Assembly: GCA_022510565.1 (NCBI GenBank)
Contig: JAFLTE010000006.1
Coordinates: forward strand, 1 to 64,000
DNA: 64,000 bases
Source of the DNA: Lachnospiraceae bacterium
GTDB lineage: Bacteria > Bacillota > Clostridia > Lachnospirales > Lachnospiraceae
Direction: 5' to 3'
Part shown: one piece after another, positions 45,151-53,942 of the stretch
Layout of the letters: each line of letters opens with the position of its first letter
Numbering within the stretch: the first letter of the stretch is position 1
Position numbers and translations under genes: made by a program
Notes under the pieces: generated by a model
Database searches by the model: none
The model's input: only the letters and a program-made list of their open reading frames with translations
Told to the model about the DNA's origin: nothing

Positions 45151-48100
45151 AATCCTCTCTGTCTTGTTGGCGGCTGCCATGACTATAAGTACTTTTCCTA
45201 TTATGCAAGTGTCTGCAGCTCCGGATGATAATACCACGGGTGAAGACACGGAAAACACAACCTCGGAAGATAGCGAGACTTCCGATGCAGTGAAGATGGA
45301 AAATATATATATAAATTCCACGGAAGAATTTCTGGCATTTGCCGATAAATGTCATCTTGATTCATGGTCAGTCAATAAGATTGTTTATCTGGAACAGGAT
45401 ATTGACTTGTCTGGCACTTCTTTTGAAACAATTCCTGTTTTTGCAGGTGTTTTTGACGGTGGCGGACATACAATCACAGGCTTTCATCCTACGCAGCAAG
45501 GATATATTGTCGGCTTGTTCCGCTACATCCAAGAGGGTGCTATCGTCAGGAATCTGTCGATAAAAGGCCGCATTGATACGGTCAATGAGAAAAAGTGCGT
45601 CGGCAGTATATGCGGCATTAATTACGGGACAATCAGAAACTGCACTTTTCAAGGTGTTGTAAGCGGCCAGGATACGGTGGGCGGTATTGCCGGAATAAAT
45701 GAGTGGTCGGGTAATATTACCCACTGCACATCCGACGGCCGTATTACAGCTTATTATTCTACCGGCGGCGTCGTCGGCTCCAACCACGGTATTATCACCT
45801 TCTGTAATAACTACTCGGGAATCAATGACAATTCTGCCTGGGTGGAAGAAGATGATGAAATGGGAACAGGTCTGTTTTTCAGCTTTCAGGTAAATGAGGA
45901 TGAGGTGGAACTGTACAGCGGAGTGGACACGGGAGGAATTGCAGGTTACTCTGATGGTCTGATTGAGTATTGTAACAATAACGGTACAGTAGGCTATGAG
46001 CACACCGGCTATAATATCGGCGGCATTGCCGGCAGACAGACCGGTATCGTTTTACTTTGCACGAACAACGGCGAAGTCTACGGCAGAAAAGATGTGGGCG
46101 GTATTGTGGGACAGATGGAGCCCGACATTGAAATTGATGAAGCCCAGTCTCTGCGAAACGCTGTCAACAAGCTGCACGATTTAATCGACAAAACTCTCGA
46201 CGATATGCAGGATGGTACAAGTACAATCAAAACGGATTTGGATGCTCTCGGTGTGTACGGTGACGGAGCTCTGACTTCCGGAGACGCACTGGCCGGACAG
46301 ATGGGAGATTTTGTCGATGATAATATGGAACAAATACAGTCCATTACTGACCGTATGGATTATATAATGGATCTGCTTCCCGATATTATGGACGATATTG
46401 ATGCTTCCGGAGATGCATTTATACGGTTGACTGACGTGGCTGACCAACTGGTGAAGGATTTGAATTTCATGGATTCTCTGGATGACAGCGCCTATGATGA
46501 GACGGATTACAACAGAATCTCCTTGCTCTCCACAGTCGGCGGTCACCTTTTTGCCGGTTCTTCCGATCCGGCCGCCGGAGAGGTTGTTACCGTTACCGTT
46601 ACGCCCGATTCAGACTATGTGTTGACCTCTCTATCAGTTGTCGATGCCAACGGTACCGCTGTCCCCTTTAATGACAACAATCCGGGGGCAGACGGAAGCG
46701 GCGAATATACTTTTACCATGCCCTCCGCCAACGTAAAAGTTTCGGCTTATTTTCTACATAAAGATGCTGACGGCACATTCCACGTTTATGTTGCGGATGA
46801 GCCTGAATCTTCCACCGAATCTATTACTTCACTTTCGGAAAACACCTTGGAGGATACTTCCGATACAATTCGGAATGATGATGCCCCGCAAGATGAGTCT
46901 CCAAAGGAAGAGGTAGATGATACTGTTACAAGTGTGGATACTTATGCCAACATGACGGTTATGCTTCATTCCAATCTGAGCGGCAATGCATCCTACCAAA
47001 TAAATGGCAAGGTTGTATCATTGACGGTAAGGCCCGATTCTGGTTATACAGTGAACGGTGTGCCCACCGCAACGGATGCAAACGGTATTACCCTGCCTGT
47101 CACCCGAACACAAGGCGGCTCCTATCAGTATGAATTCAACGTGGAAGCAGAGGCTGTTTCACCGGTAAAAGTTGAAATCAATTTCTTAAAACAGAATAAA
47201 AGTTCCGCCGTGGATACCTCCATGGATAATATTCAGGCATCTATGCGTGACTTACAGGAAAGCGCCGAGCATGTTGACAAATGCCTGCAAAATATTGACG
47301 AAATTATGGCAGGTCGAACATGGGATGAGGTCAAGAAAAATCCAGCGGATAGAGATAAAGTAATTGACGAAGTTGTCCAAATGAGCGGTTATCTTGGCCA
47401 GATGTCCTCCTCTGCGTCCTCTGTCCTGAGCAATCTAAGTACACTTTACAATATTTTGTCCCCCTACATGCGTGATGCGATGGAGGCTGCGGCAAAAGAT
47501 ATCGACATAGCAACCGACGAGATTCAGAGCATGATTAATTCCATACGAGAAGCATCAAGAAACGTCAGAGGCATTGTCAGCTACATGAATGCTCAGCCGG
47601 ATATACAATTTTCCTTGCTTGGTCCCGAATTTGATGTAAATAGGGAAGAATTACATACTCAGCTTATGGGAATTTCCGAGAGTTTAAAAAGCTTAAGCAA
47701 TAATGCCTCCGATTACTCTGCAGTTGTAAATGAAGATCTAAAAGCGGTGAACGACCAGCTTAACATTGTATTTAATTTATTAACCGATCATTTAACGGAC
47801 TCCTCAGATCTCAGTGTCGAGGAACTCTATGAAGAAGTGGATGAGGATGACATAGATTCCATTGTCACCGGCAGAACCGATTCCTGTATCAATAACGGCA
47901 TTGTGAAAGGCGACATCAATATCGGTGGTATCGCCGGTGCTATGTCCATAGACGAGGAAGATCCGGAAGACAATGCTGCCGGCAGCATAAACTATCAGAT
48001 CGGTCGTCGTTTCATCACTAAGTGCATCATTACGGAATGCATTAACAAAGGTTACGTGACAGCGAAAAAAGACGGTGCCGGAGGAATTGTCGGCTATATG

Positions 48101-49183
48101 AAACACGGTATCGTCTCCAATTGCGAAGGCTACGGCGGTGTAGAAAGCACGGAGGGAGACTATGTCGGTGGTATTGCAGGACAGTCCCTAACCGTAATCA
48201 ATAACTGCTATGCACTCTGTTCTGTTGCCGGTGGAAAAAACATCGGTGGTATCGCCGGATATGCCAATACTGTCCGCGAATGTTATGCTATCGTTTCTGT
48301 CGATGCTTCCATCGGGAAAAAGGGTGCGATTGCGGGACAGATTACTGCCGACTCCACTGAGAACATTACCGATAATTACTACGTGGGTGATGACATCTTT
48401 GGAATCGACAACATCAGCTACGCAGGTGTTGCAGAACCGATTTCTTATAACGAACTGTTGACCGTACAATATCTGCCCACGGCTTTCTGGCATTTAAAAG
48501 TGACCTATCGAGTAGAAGATACCTATCTTGGAACTCAGGAAATGAAGTTCGGCGAAAGTTTAGCCGACTTGGACTATCCCGCAATACCCGCCAAGGAGGG
48601 TTATTACGGCGTATGGCCTGATTACTCCGATCAGATTATGACATGCAATCTTCTCATTGATGGAACTTATATGGATACTGTCACCGTCGTGGAGAGCGCG
48701 GAAAAAGCGGCTGCCGGAGTCGAAAACCGGCAAAAACCTTATGCATTGGTTGAACAGACATTTACAGAAGATACTCTCCTCAATGTGACACTGAGCGACC
48801 AGACACCGCCGGCAGAGGCTCATGGCAAAGACTATGTCATTTACGATGTTGCTCTGGAAAATGCAGACATCGGAGTCAAAGAAAGCTTTGCAATCAGGCT
48901 CTTAAATCCCTACACGAAAAATACACAGGTCTGGGGATTCCTGAACGGAAACTGGATCAAACTGGACAGCAAAACAAGAGGCCAATATCTGCAAGTAGAA
49001 ATGACAGGCCCAAAGGAAGCTTTTTGCATTGTGGAAGAAAAACTTAATGTACTGCTTATAATTATTGCAGTAACTGCAGGCGCAGCAGTACTACTACTGA
49101 TTGCTTATTTTCTGAAACGGGGAAAAGTAAAATTGTCAGCCCATATTGACCGGATTACCAAAAGAAATAATAGTGCCAAATAG
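45137..49183 (+). CDS. large surface protein: two GLUG beta-helix parts, coiled coils, C-terminal TM
   Basis: 1348 residues. Signal peptide (1-28), acidic linker, GLUG repeats (~55-340; VGGIAG, TGGVVGS, IGGIAGR), a long helical section (~345-455) and two divergent InlB/bacterial-repeat modules (~470-555 and ~620-690). A second helical section (~700-905) follows, then more GLUG repeats (~915-1100), a C-terminal beta domain, one TM (~1303-1325) and a short basic tail. No LPXTG: it is held by the TM. It overlaps the transporter gene by 14 bases, so the two are made together and probably form a complex. Confidence 0.88.
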   Translation: MKKYRILSVLLAAAMTISTFPIMQVSAAPDDNTTGEDTENTTSEDSETSDAVKMENIYINSTEEFLAFADKCHLDSWSVNKIVYLEQDIDLSGTSFETIPVFAGVFDGGGHTITGFHPTQQGYIVGLFRYIQEGAIVRNLSIKGRIDTVNEKKCVGSICGINYGTIRNCTFQGVVSGQDTVGGIAGINEWSGNITHCTSDGRITAYYSTGGVVGSNHGIITFCNNYSGINDNSAWVEEDDEMGTGLFFSFQVNEDEVELYSGVDTGGIAGYSDGLIEYCNNNGTVGYEHTGYNIGGIAGRQTGIVLLCTNNGEVYGRKDVGGIVGQMEPDIEIDEAQSLRNAVNKLHDLIDKTLDDMQDGTSTIKTDLDALGVYGDGALTSGDALAGQMGDFVDDNMEQIQSITDRMDYIMDLLPDIMDDIDASGDAFIRLTDVADQLVKDLNFMDSLDDSAYDETDYNRISLLSTVGGHLFAGSSDPAAGEVVTVTVTPDSDYVLTSLSVVDANGTAVPFNDNNPGADGSGEYTFTMPSANVKVSAYFLHKDADGTFHVYVADEPESSTESITSLSENTLEDTSDTIRNDDAPQDESPKEEVDDTVTSVDTYANMTVMLHSNLSGNASYQINGKVVSLTVRPDSGYTVNGVPTATDANGITLPVTRTQGGSYQYEFNVEAEAVSPVKVEINFLKQNKSSAVDTSMDNIQASMRDLQESAEHVDKCLQNIDEIMAGRTWDEVKKNPADRDKVIDEVVQMSGYLGQMSSSASSVLSNLSTLYNILSPYMRDAMEAAAKDIDIATDEIQSMINSIREASRNVRGIVSYMNAQPDIQFSLLGPEFDVNREELHTQLMGISESLKSLSNNASDYSAVVNEDLKAVNDQLNIVFNLLTDHLTDSSDLSVEELYEEVDEDDIDSIVTGRTDSCINNGIVKGDINIGGIAGAMSIDEEDPEDNAAGSINYQIGRRFITKCIITECINKGYVTAKKDGAGGIVGYMKHGIVSNCEGYGGVESTEGDYVGGIAGQSLTVINNCYALCSVAGGKNIGGIAGYANTVRECYAIVSVDASIGKKGAIAGQITADSTENITDNYYVGDDIFGIDNISYAGVAEPISYNELLTVQYLPTAFWHLKVTYRVEDTYLGTQEMKFGESLADLDYPAIPAKEGYYGVWPDYSDQIMTCNLLIDGTYMDTVTVVESAEKAAAGVENRQKPYALVEQTFTEDTLLNVTLSDQTPPAEAHGKDYVIYDVALENADIGVKESFAIRLLNPYTKNTQVWGFLNGNWIKLDSKTRGQYLQVEMTGPKEAFCIVEEKLNVLLIIIAVTAGAAVLLLIAYFLKRGKVKLSAHIDRITKRNNSAK

Positions 49184-49217
49184 AAGCATGAGACGGAAGT
49201 ATAAAATAAGAAAAGAG

Positions 49218-49252
49218 AAACCGCAATTCCGGGGAATCGGGATTGCGGTTTT
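49218..49252 (+). terminator. terminator of the TetR-linked MMPL operon
   Basis: AAACCGCAATTCC - loop - GGGATTGCGGTTT followed by TTG; about 35 bases past the stop of the surface protein. Confidence 0.88.
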
Positions 49253-49306
49253 TGAGTGGGTATAATATAATCAGAACAATATAGTGAATGTAAAGGAGGA
49301 AATAAA

Positions 49307-49918
49307 ATGCAAACACCCTTTTGGGAAGAATCCTACAAAAACAATGATATTCTTACCTTCGGTCCGGAACCGAATGCATCTTTAGTTGAAGCAGAAGAGT
49401 TTCTTAATGCCTCGGATAATATCATCGATGCAGGATGTGGAGACGGTCACAATGTGTTATATCTTGCTAAACAAGGATATCAAAATATTGATGCGTTTGA
49501 CTTATCCCAAAATGCAATTGCCAAACTCCATAAATTCGCAGAGAAAGACCATCTCAACATTAATGCATGGGTAGACAATCTCTGCGAATTCTCATTTCAT
49601 AGGAAATATAAATTAATTATGTCTTTCGGAACACTGCACTTTGTTCCCAAAGAAGATTGGCATAGATTTATTGTTAAGGCAAAAAAAGCAACGGAAGTTG
49701 GGGGTATTAACATTATACAGATATTTACCAACAAAGTACCTGCCAGTAGCGATATCGCTCCTTATGCTGTAGGCTTGTCTGATGATGGTGAAATACAGGA
49801 ATTGTATTCTGATTGGGACATTATTTCATTTAAATCCTATGTTTTTGAGGATGAACATCCCAATGTTCCCAAACATTTACATGCCTCCAATAAAATAGTG
49901 GCTCGTCGGATCAAATAA
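49307..49918 (+). CDS. class I SAM-dependent methyltransferase (TehB-like)
   Basis: 203 residues. Motif I IIDAGCGDGHNVLYLA, acidic end of beta-2 in FDLSQNAI, and a Rossmann fold up to ~150. Closest style is TehB/tellurite-resistance type methyltransferases, but the substrate cannot be told. AGGAGG 7 bases upstream. First gene of an AT-rich set (49.3-51.6 kb) with codon use unlike the neighbours. Confidence 0.82.
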   Translation: MQTPFWEESYKNNDILTFGPEPNASLVEAEEFLNASDNIIDAGCGDGHNVLYLAKQGYQNIDAFDLSQNAIAKLHKFAEKDHLNINAWVDNLCEFSFHRKYKLIMSFGTLHFVPKEDWHRFIVKAKKATEVGGINIIQIFTNKVPASSDIAPYAVGLSDDGEIQELYSDWDIISFKSYVFEDEHPNVPKHLHASNKIVARRIK

Positions 49919-49952
49919 TATATTGCACATACGTTTCAGGATGGAGAATATC

Positions 49953-50354
49953 ATGAATATAACATATACCAACCAAAAAAATTTTTCGGCAAATGATTTG
50001 CAGCAACTTTTCCAATCTGTCAATTGGTTATCGGCTAATTATCCTGACAGATTAAAAATGGCATTGGATAATTGTGAAACGGTATTTACCGCATGGGATG
50101 ATAAAAAACTGGTAGGTCTTGTTAATGCCATAGACGACAGTGAACTGACTGCCTATGTTCATTACTTGTGTGTAAATCCTATGTATCAGGGACAGGGAAT
50201 CGGAAGTGAGTTATTAAACAAGATTAAGATAAAGTACCAGAACTATTTATATATTATAGTTATAGCGGAGAATGAACCGCTTATAAAATATTATAGCCGG
50301 AATGGTTTCCAACATATTGATGGGCGATATGTGTTTGAAATTCAGAATGTGTAG
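49953..50354 (+). CDS. GNAT acetyltransferase
   Basis: 133 residues from ATG 49953 (GGAG 7 bases upstream). GNAT fold with the acetyl-CoA loop YQGQGIGSELL and the C-terminal beta-bulge YYSRNGFQ. Small acetyltransferase of unknown substrate; 10 bases before the HAD-GNAT gene. Confidence 0.85.
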   Translation: MNITYTNQKNFSANDLQQLFQSVNWLSANYPDRLKMALDNCETVFTAWDDKKLVGLVNAIDDSELTAYVHYLCVNPMYQGQGIGSELLNKIKIKYQNYLYIIVIAENEPLIKYYSRNGFQHIDGRYVFEIQNV

Positions 50355-50364
50355 GTAAACAGCA

Positions 50365-51612
50365 ATGAAATATAAATTATTATTATTTGATTTAGACGGC
50401 ACATTACTAAATAGTGATAAAAGTATTTCAGCGTATACTCTTTCTGTTTTGGATAAATGCCGGAATATGGGGTTATTGATAGGTGTTTCTACTTCCAGAA
50501 GTGAACAAAACTCTATAAATTTTTTATCACAACTTCTGCCGGATATTCTCATTTCCAGCGGCGGAGCATTGGTAAAACTTAATAAGAAATATATTTATAA
50601 GGCTGAATTTTCAATTGAAGAAACAAAGCAAATGATCAGAACTGTCAGGGAGATATGCGGTCCGGACAGTGAGATAACAATTGATACGATAGATAACCAT
50701 TATTGGAATTATAAAATTGACCCAAAACAACAGGATCAAAGTTGGGGCGATAGCATTTATACAGACTTTAATAACTTCAATCAAACTGCATTAAAAATGT
50801 GCGTGGAAATCTTTGATTCTAATACTGCCGATAGACTAAAAAACACATTAGCAGATTGCGATTGCATTAGATTTTCTGACGGTTACTGGTATAAATTTAC
50901 CAAAAAGGGCATAACGAAGGAAAATGCAATTAGAGAGATTTGTTTGGCATGTAATATTACCCCAGAAAATATTATAGCATTTGGGGATGATTACTCAGAT
51001 ATAGGAATGCTTAAGTTATGTGGTATGGGAGTTGCTATGGGCAATGCTATACAGGATGTCAAAGATATAGCTGATGTAATAATAGGGACTAATGATACTG
51101 AGGGGATTGCAAATTATCTAATAAAGGAATTTAATATAATAAATTACTCAATAAGGGAAATGAAAACAACGGAGTATTCTTTGTTAGAAGATTTCCTATA
51201 CGAAGCAATTTTTGTTCCTAAAGGCATTGATGCTCCGTCTCGATCTATTATTAACTCTCCGGAACTACAAATCTATGTTGCTGACTTCGGAACACAAAAA
51301 CATGACAGAGCTTTGCTTGCTGAGATAAATGGAAAAGTAATAGGCGCCGTATGGGTACGCATAATGAATGATTACGGGCATATTGATGATAAGACTCCTT
51401 CCTTTGCTATATCGCTGTATAAAGAATACAGAGGTTTGGGAATCGGCACTGTCATGATGAAAGAAATGCTCAACACTCTAAAAAAAGCAGAATACGAACG
51501 AGTTTCTCTCTCAGTGCAAAAAGCCAACTATGCAGTCAAAATGTATTTAAAATTAGGATTTGAAATTGTTGAAGAAACTGAGGAAGAGTACATAATGATA
51601 AAACGCTTATAA
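50365..51612 (+). CDS. HAD-IIB (Cof-type) phosphatase fused to a GNAT acetyltransferase
   Basis: 415 residues. Residues 1-258 form a complete Cof/YbiV-type HAD: DLDGTLLNSD, STSRSEQN, Lys region KKGITKENA and GDDYSDIGML. Residues ~263-415 form a complete GNAT domain with YKEYRGLGIGTVMMKEML and MYLKLGFEIV. The join has no linker of note. Each half looks intact; two reactions in one chain suggest linked steps of sugar-phosphate or amino-sugar metabolism, which is inference. Confidence 0.88.
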   Translation: MKYKLLLFDLDGTLLNSDKSISAYTLSVLDKCRNMGLLIGVSTSRSEQNSINFLSQLLPDILISSGGALVKLNKKYIYKAEFSIEETKQMIRTVREICGPDSEITIDTIDNHYWNYKIDPKQQDQSWGDSIYTDFNNFNQTALKMCVEIFDSNTADRLKNTLADCDCIRFSDGYWYKFTKKGITKENAIREICLACNITPENIIAFGDDYSDIGMLKLCGMGVAMGNAIQDVKDIADVIIGTNDTEGIANYLIKEFNIINYSIREMKTTEYSLLEDFLYEAIFVPKGIDAPSRSIINSPELQIYVADFGTQKHDRALLAEINGKVIGAVWVRIMNDYGHIDDKTPSFAISLYKEYRGLGIGTVMMKEMLNTLKKAEYERVSLSVQKANYAVKMYLKLGFEIVEETEEEYIMIKRL

Positions 51613-51643
51613 TGCAAAAACTCATATGACAGGTAAGTAAATT

Positions 51644-52144
51644 ATGACACTACAATACAGAAAAGCAACTTTAGACGATTTAGAAGAAATATACGCTCTG
51701 GTTTCCCATGCCGTAGACGATTTGATAAGGAAAGACATTCTGCAGTGGGATGAAATCTATCCAACCAAGGAAGATTTCCGAGACGATATCAACAGAAACC
51801 AACTTTACGTCGGTTTGACGGACAATCAGATTGCGGTCGTGTACGCCCTAAATCAGGAAAGCGATAAAGAATATCAAAACGGTAATTGGAAATATCCGGA
51901 CAGACCTTATTATGTCGTGCACAGATTATGTGTACATCCTAATTTCCAGCATAAAGGAATTGCCAAACACACGCTGCTGCATATAGAAGCGGAATTATTA
52001 CAAAATGATATTCATGCAATCAGGTTAGACGCTTTCTCCAATAATCCGTTCTCCCTCAAGCTGTACGATTCACTGCAGTATTCGAGAGTCGGTTATGCCG
52101 ACTGGCGCAAAGGAAGATTCTATTTGATGGAGAAGTACTTTTAG
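51644..52144 (+). CDS. GNAT acetyltransferase
   Basis: 166 residues, complete GNAT domain with VHPNFQHKGIAKHTLLHIE and the C-terminal LYDSLQYSRVGY. Third acetyltransferase domain in 2.2 kb. GC is higher than that of the preceding genes. Substrate unknown. Confidence 0.87.
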   Translation: MTLQYRKATLDDLEEIYALVSHAVDDLIRKDILQWDEIYPTKEDFRDDINRNQLYVGLTDNQIAVVYALNQESDKEYQNGNWKYPDRPYYVVHRLCVHPNFQHKGIAKHTLLHIEAELLQNDIHAIRLDAFSNNPFSLKLYDSLQYSRVGYADWRKGRFYLMEKYF

Positions 52145-52179
52145 ATAAGTTCTATAAAAATCTCCTGCCTTCTTCGAGA

Positions 52180-52656
52180 TTACTTCTCTGATTTTAATTT
52201 TTCTGGATCTATGGAGGATAAGGGACCTGCTTCATCCTTGCTTTTAACCGTATAATTGGGTAGCTCTCTTGCCATTAATCCTTTTAAACTCATAATATTA
52301 TTAGTATATGATTGCCGTTGCTTTAAATATAATAATTCTCTAATAGCCTCTTCAACAGCCGCATTTAAAGACTTCCCACATCCTAAAGCATAGGCAGCAA
52401 GGTTCCTATGCAATTCAGGACTGATTCTAACATTAAAGCTTCCCTTGTACGGCTGCTCCGGCTGTACATTCCGTTCTTTACAATCTGCCAAATACTCATC
52501 AATTACTGTATGGAAGTCTTGTTCTAATGCTTGCACAGAGTCTCCCTCATAGGATAACAATGATTTTAATCCGATAACTTTTCCGAAGAGACAATTATCT
52601 TCACTTGAATACTCAACAGTCCCATTATAATTTTTGTATGACAATAGATTACTCAT
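52180..52656 (-). CDS. hicB: HicB-family antitoxin with RHH DNA-binding domain
   Basis: 158 residues. N-terminal HicB partial RNase H-like fold (~5-75: GTVEYSSEDNCLFGKVIGL) and a ribbon-helix-helix (~85-120: FNVRISPELHRNLAAYALG, SLNAAVEEAI), plus a ~45-residue tail. Its start overlaps the stop of the shortened hicA (ATGA), the normal toxin-antitoxin arrangement. The antitoxin looks intact while the toxin is not. Confidence 0.85.
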   Translation of the reverse strand: MSNLLSYKNYNGTVEYSSEDNCLFGKVIGLKSLLSYEGDSVQALEQDFHTVIDEYLADCKERNVQPEQPYKGSFNVRISPELHRNLAAYALGCGKSLNAAVEEAIRELLYLKQRQSYTNNIMSLKGLMARELPNYTVKSKDEAGPLSSIDPEKLKSEK

Positions 52657-52814
52657 AATAAGTTACCCTTTCTTAATTTTTCTATAACCTGATCCAGAAT
52701 ATAACGTTTTAATATGCCGGTAGGATGAGGTCTGTGAAAGCTGATAACTTCATCAAAAGTAAAATCCTTAGGTTTGTCTAATAATCTATTGATTAGTTTA
52801 TCAATTTTACTCAT
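52653..52814 (-). pseudogene. hicA: hicA toxin with internal deletion
   Basis: Only 53 codons (ATG 52814, TGA 52653; AAGGAG upstream), where HicA toxins have ~80-85. The product has the HicA start (MSKIDKLINRLLDKPKDFTF) and the HicA end (SFHRPHPTGILKRYILDQVI), but the middle 25-30 residues are missing. That segment holds the glycine-rich hairpin and the His/Ser-containing active loop. The reading frame is kept across the junction near residue 23. It should be an inactive toxin. Confidence 0.75.
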
Positions 52815-52881
52815 CCACTTTGCTCCTTTATATATAATTTACTCCTATGACCAAAAACATGCAACTATTTTTAGTTGCATG

Positions 52882-53829
52882 CTAAGATCCTAACCGCTTA
52901 ACTTTCCGCTCCGTAATCTTGTCACCGTCCTCTATCTGTCCGCATAGCAGCGGAGAATCTGCATTATACATTTCGAAGTTTCTCTCTGCCTTTTCCCAAC
53001 TGTCGTTGGCATAGCAATATCTACACCCGTTCAGACATGTATGATATGTACCCACTTCAACGCTCTCTACACAACCACACTCAGCTCTTTGGTTCTTATC
53101 CTTTCCTACATGAATGTCATGTCCTGTAATCTCTTCCACAAGTGTTCTGTCAATGCAGCTACTATGTGCTATTCCACAATCCGATAAGTTAATCTTCTCC
53201 GCACATGTCGCTATTTCCATGCCGTTGCGGTGTGCAATTTCGCTAAGCCTCGCTGCGAAAACCCTAAACTTCTGAATATGGTCACTATCCACTTGACCAT
53301 CCTCCGGAACCGGCTCTTGAACCTTTAACTTTCTCATAGCTGTTTTATTCTTTGCATAAGTATCCACAAAACTAATAACACATCTCTTCGTATATCCTGC
53401 CAACGCATCAGCAATCTGCTCAAACGCCCGCAAATGATACTCCTCAGTATAAATATCATTAAAGAAAATCGGATCGTAACGCCAGACGACCCGGCTACTG
53501 CCGATTGTACTCGATAATCTTTGGAAAACAGGTATCATTTTATCCTTTTTGTGGGGAACATTCGGCTCTATATCGCGCCCGTATCCCGTCAAGGTAAATT
53601 GAAAATAGTAGGCATAACCATCCAACTCATGTAATCTGTCCAACATCGGTTCCGGATTCTTCGTCCAGAACACAATACAGTCAACCAAGTCGGGTGACAA
53701 ATCGATTCTGCTGACTTGGTGGGGATTTATGGGATTCTTTACATACAAGAATCCCTCTTTAATTCTATTATAAAACCAGTCGGAATAATAATTCGGAATA
53801 TCGGTCCTGCGACTCACACTTAAGATCAT
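52882..53829 (-). CDS. DUF1848 family protein
   Basis: 315 residues from ATG 53829 (GGGGG upstream; the open frame begins at 53883 without a ribosome site). N-terminal ILSVSRRTDIPNYYSDWF and central VFWTKNPEPML are family signatures. The C-terminal CLNGCRYCYAN carries C-x3-C-x2-C, the spacing of radical-SAM clusters, with further Cys in CGC upstream. Function unknown; relation to SplB-like radical SAM enzymes is possible. Confidence 0.85.
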   Translation of the reverse strand: MILSVSRRTDIPNYYSDWFYNRIKEGFLYVKNPINPHQVSRIDLSPDLVDCIVFWTKNPEPMLDRLHELDGYAYYFQFTLTGYGRDIEPNVPHKKDKMIPVFQRLSSTIGSSRVVWRYDPIFFNDIYTEEYHLRAFEQIADALAGYTKRCVISFVDTYAKNKTAMRKLKVQEPVPEDGQVDSDHIQKFRVFAARLSEIAHRNGMEIATCAEKINLSDCGIAHSSCIDRTLVEEITGHDIHVGKDKNQRAECGCVESVEVGTYHTCLNGCRYCYANDSWEKAERNFEMYNADSPLLCGQIEDGDKITERKVKRLGS

Positions 53830-53942
53830 ATTGCCCCCAGACTTATACGCAAAATACAAAGGTGTAATCTTGCTTTTCACCATCTACAAGCTATATTTAA
53901 CTTATCATACATTCCTTAGTAAATCATAAAAGAGGACTATCT

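Noticed and set aside
45137-49183. Repeated GGCGGTATTGCCGG-like units as a possible DNA repeat or CRISPR array
   Set aside because: They encode VGGIAG protein repeats with irregular spacing and diverged codons; no constant repeat-spacer pattern.
49307-49918. Tellurite resistance protein TehB as a firm name
   Set aside because: Only the general SAM-binding fold supports it; the substrate cannot be read from sequence.
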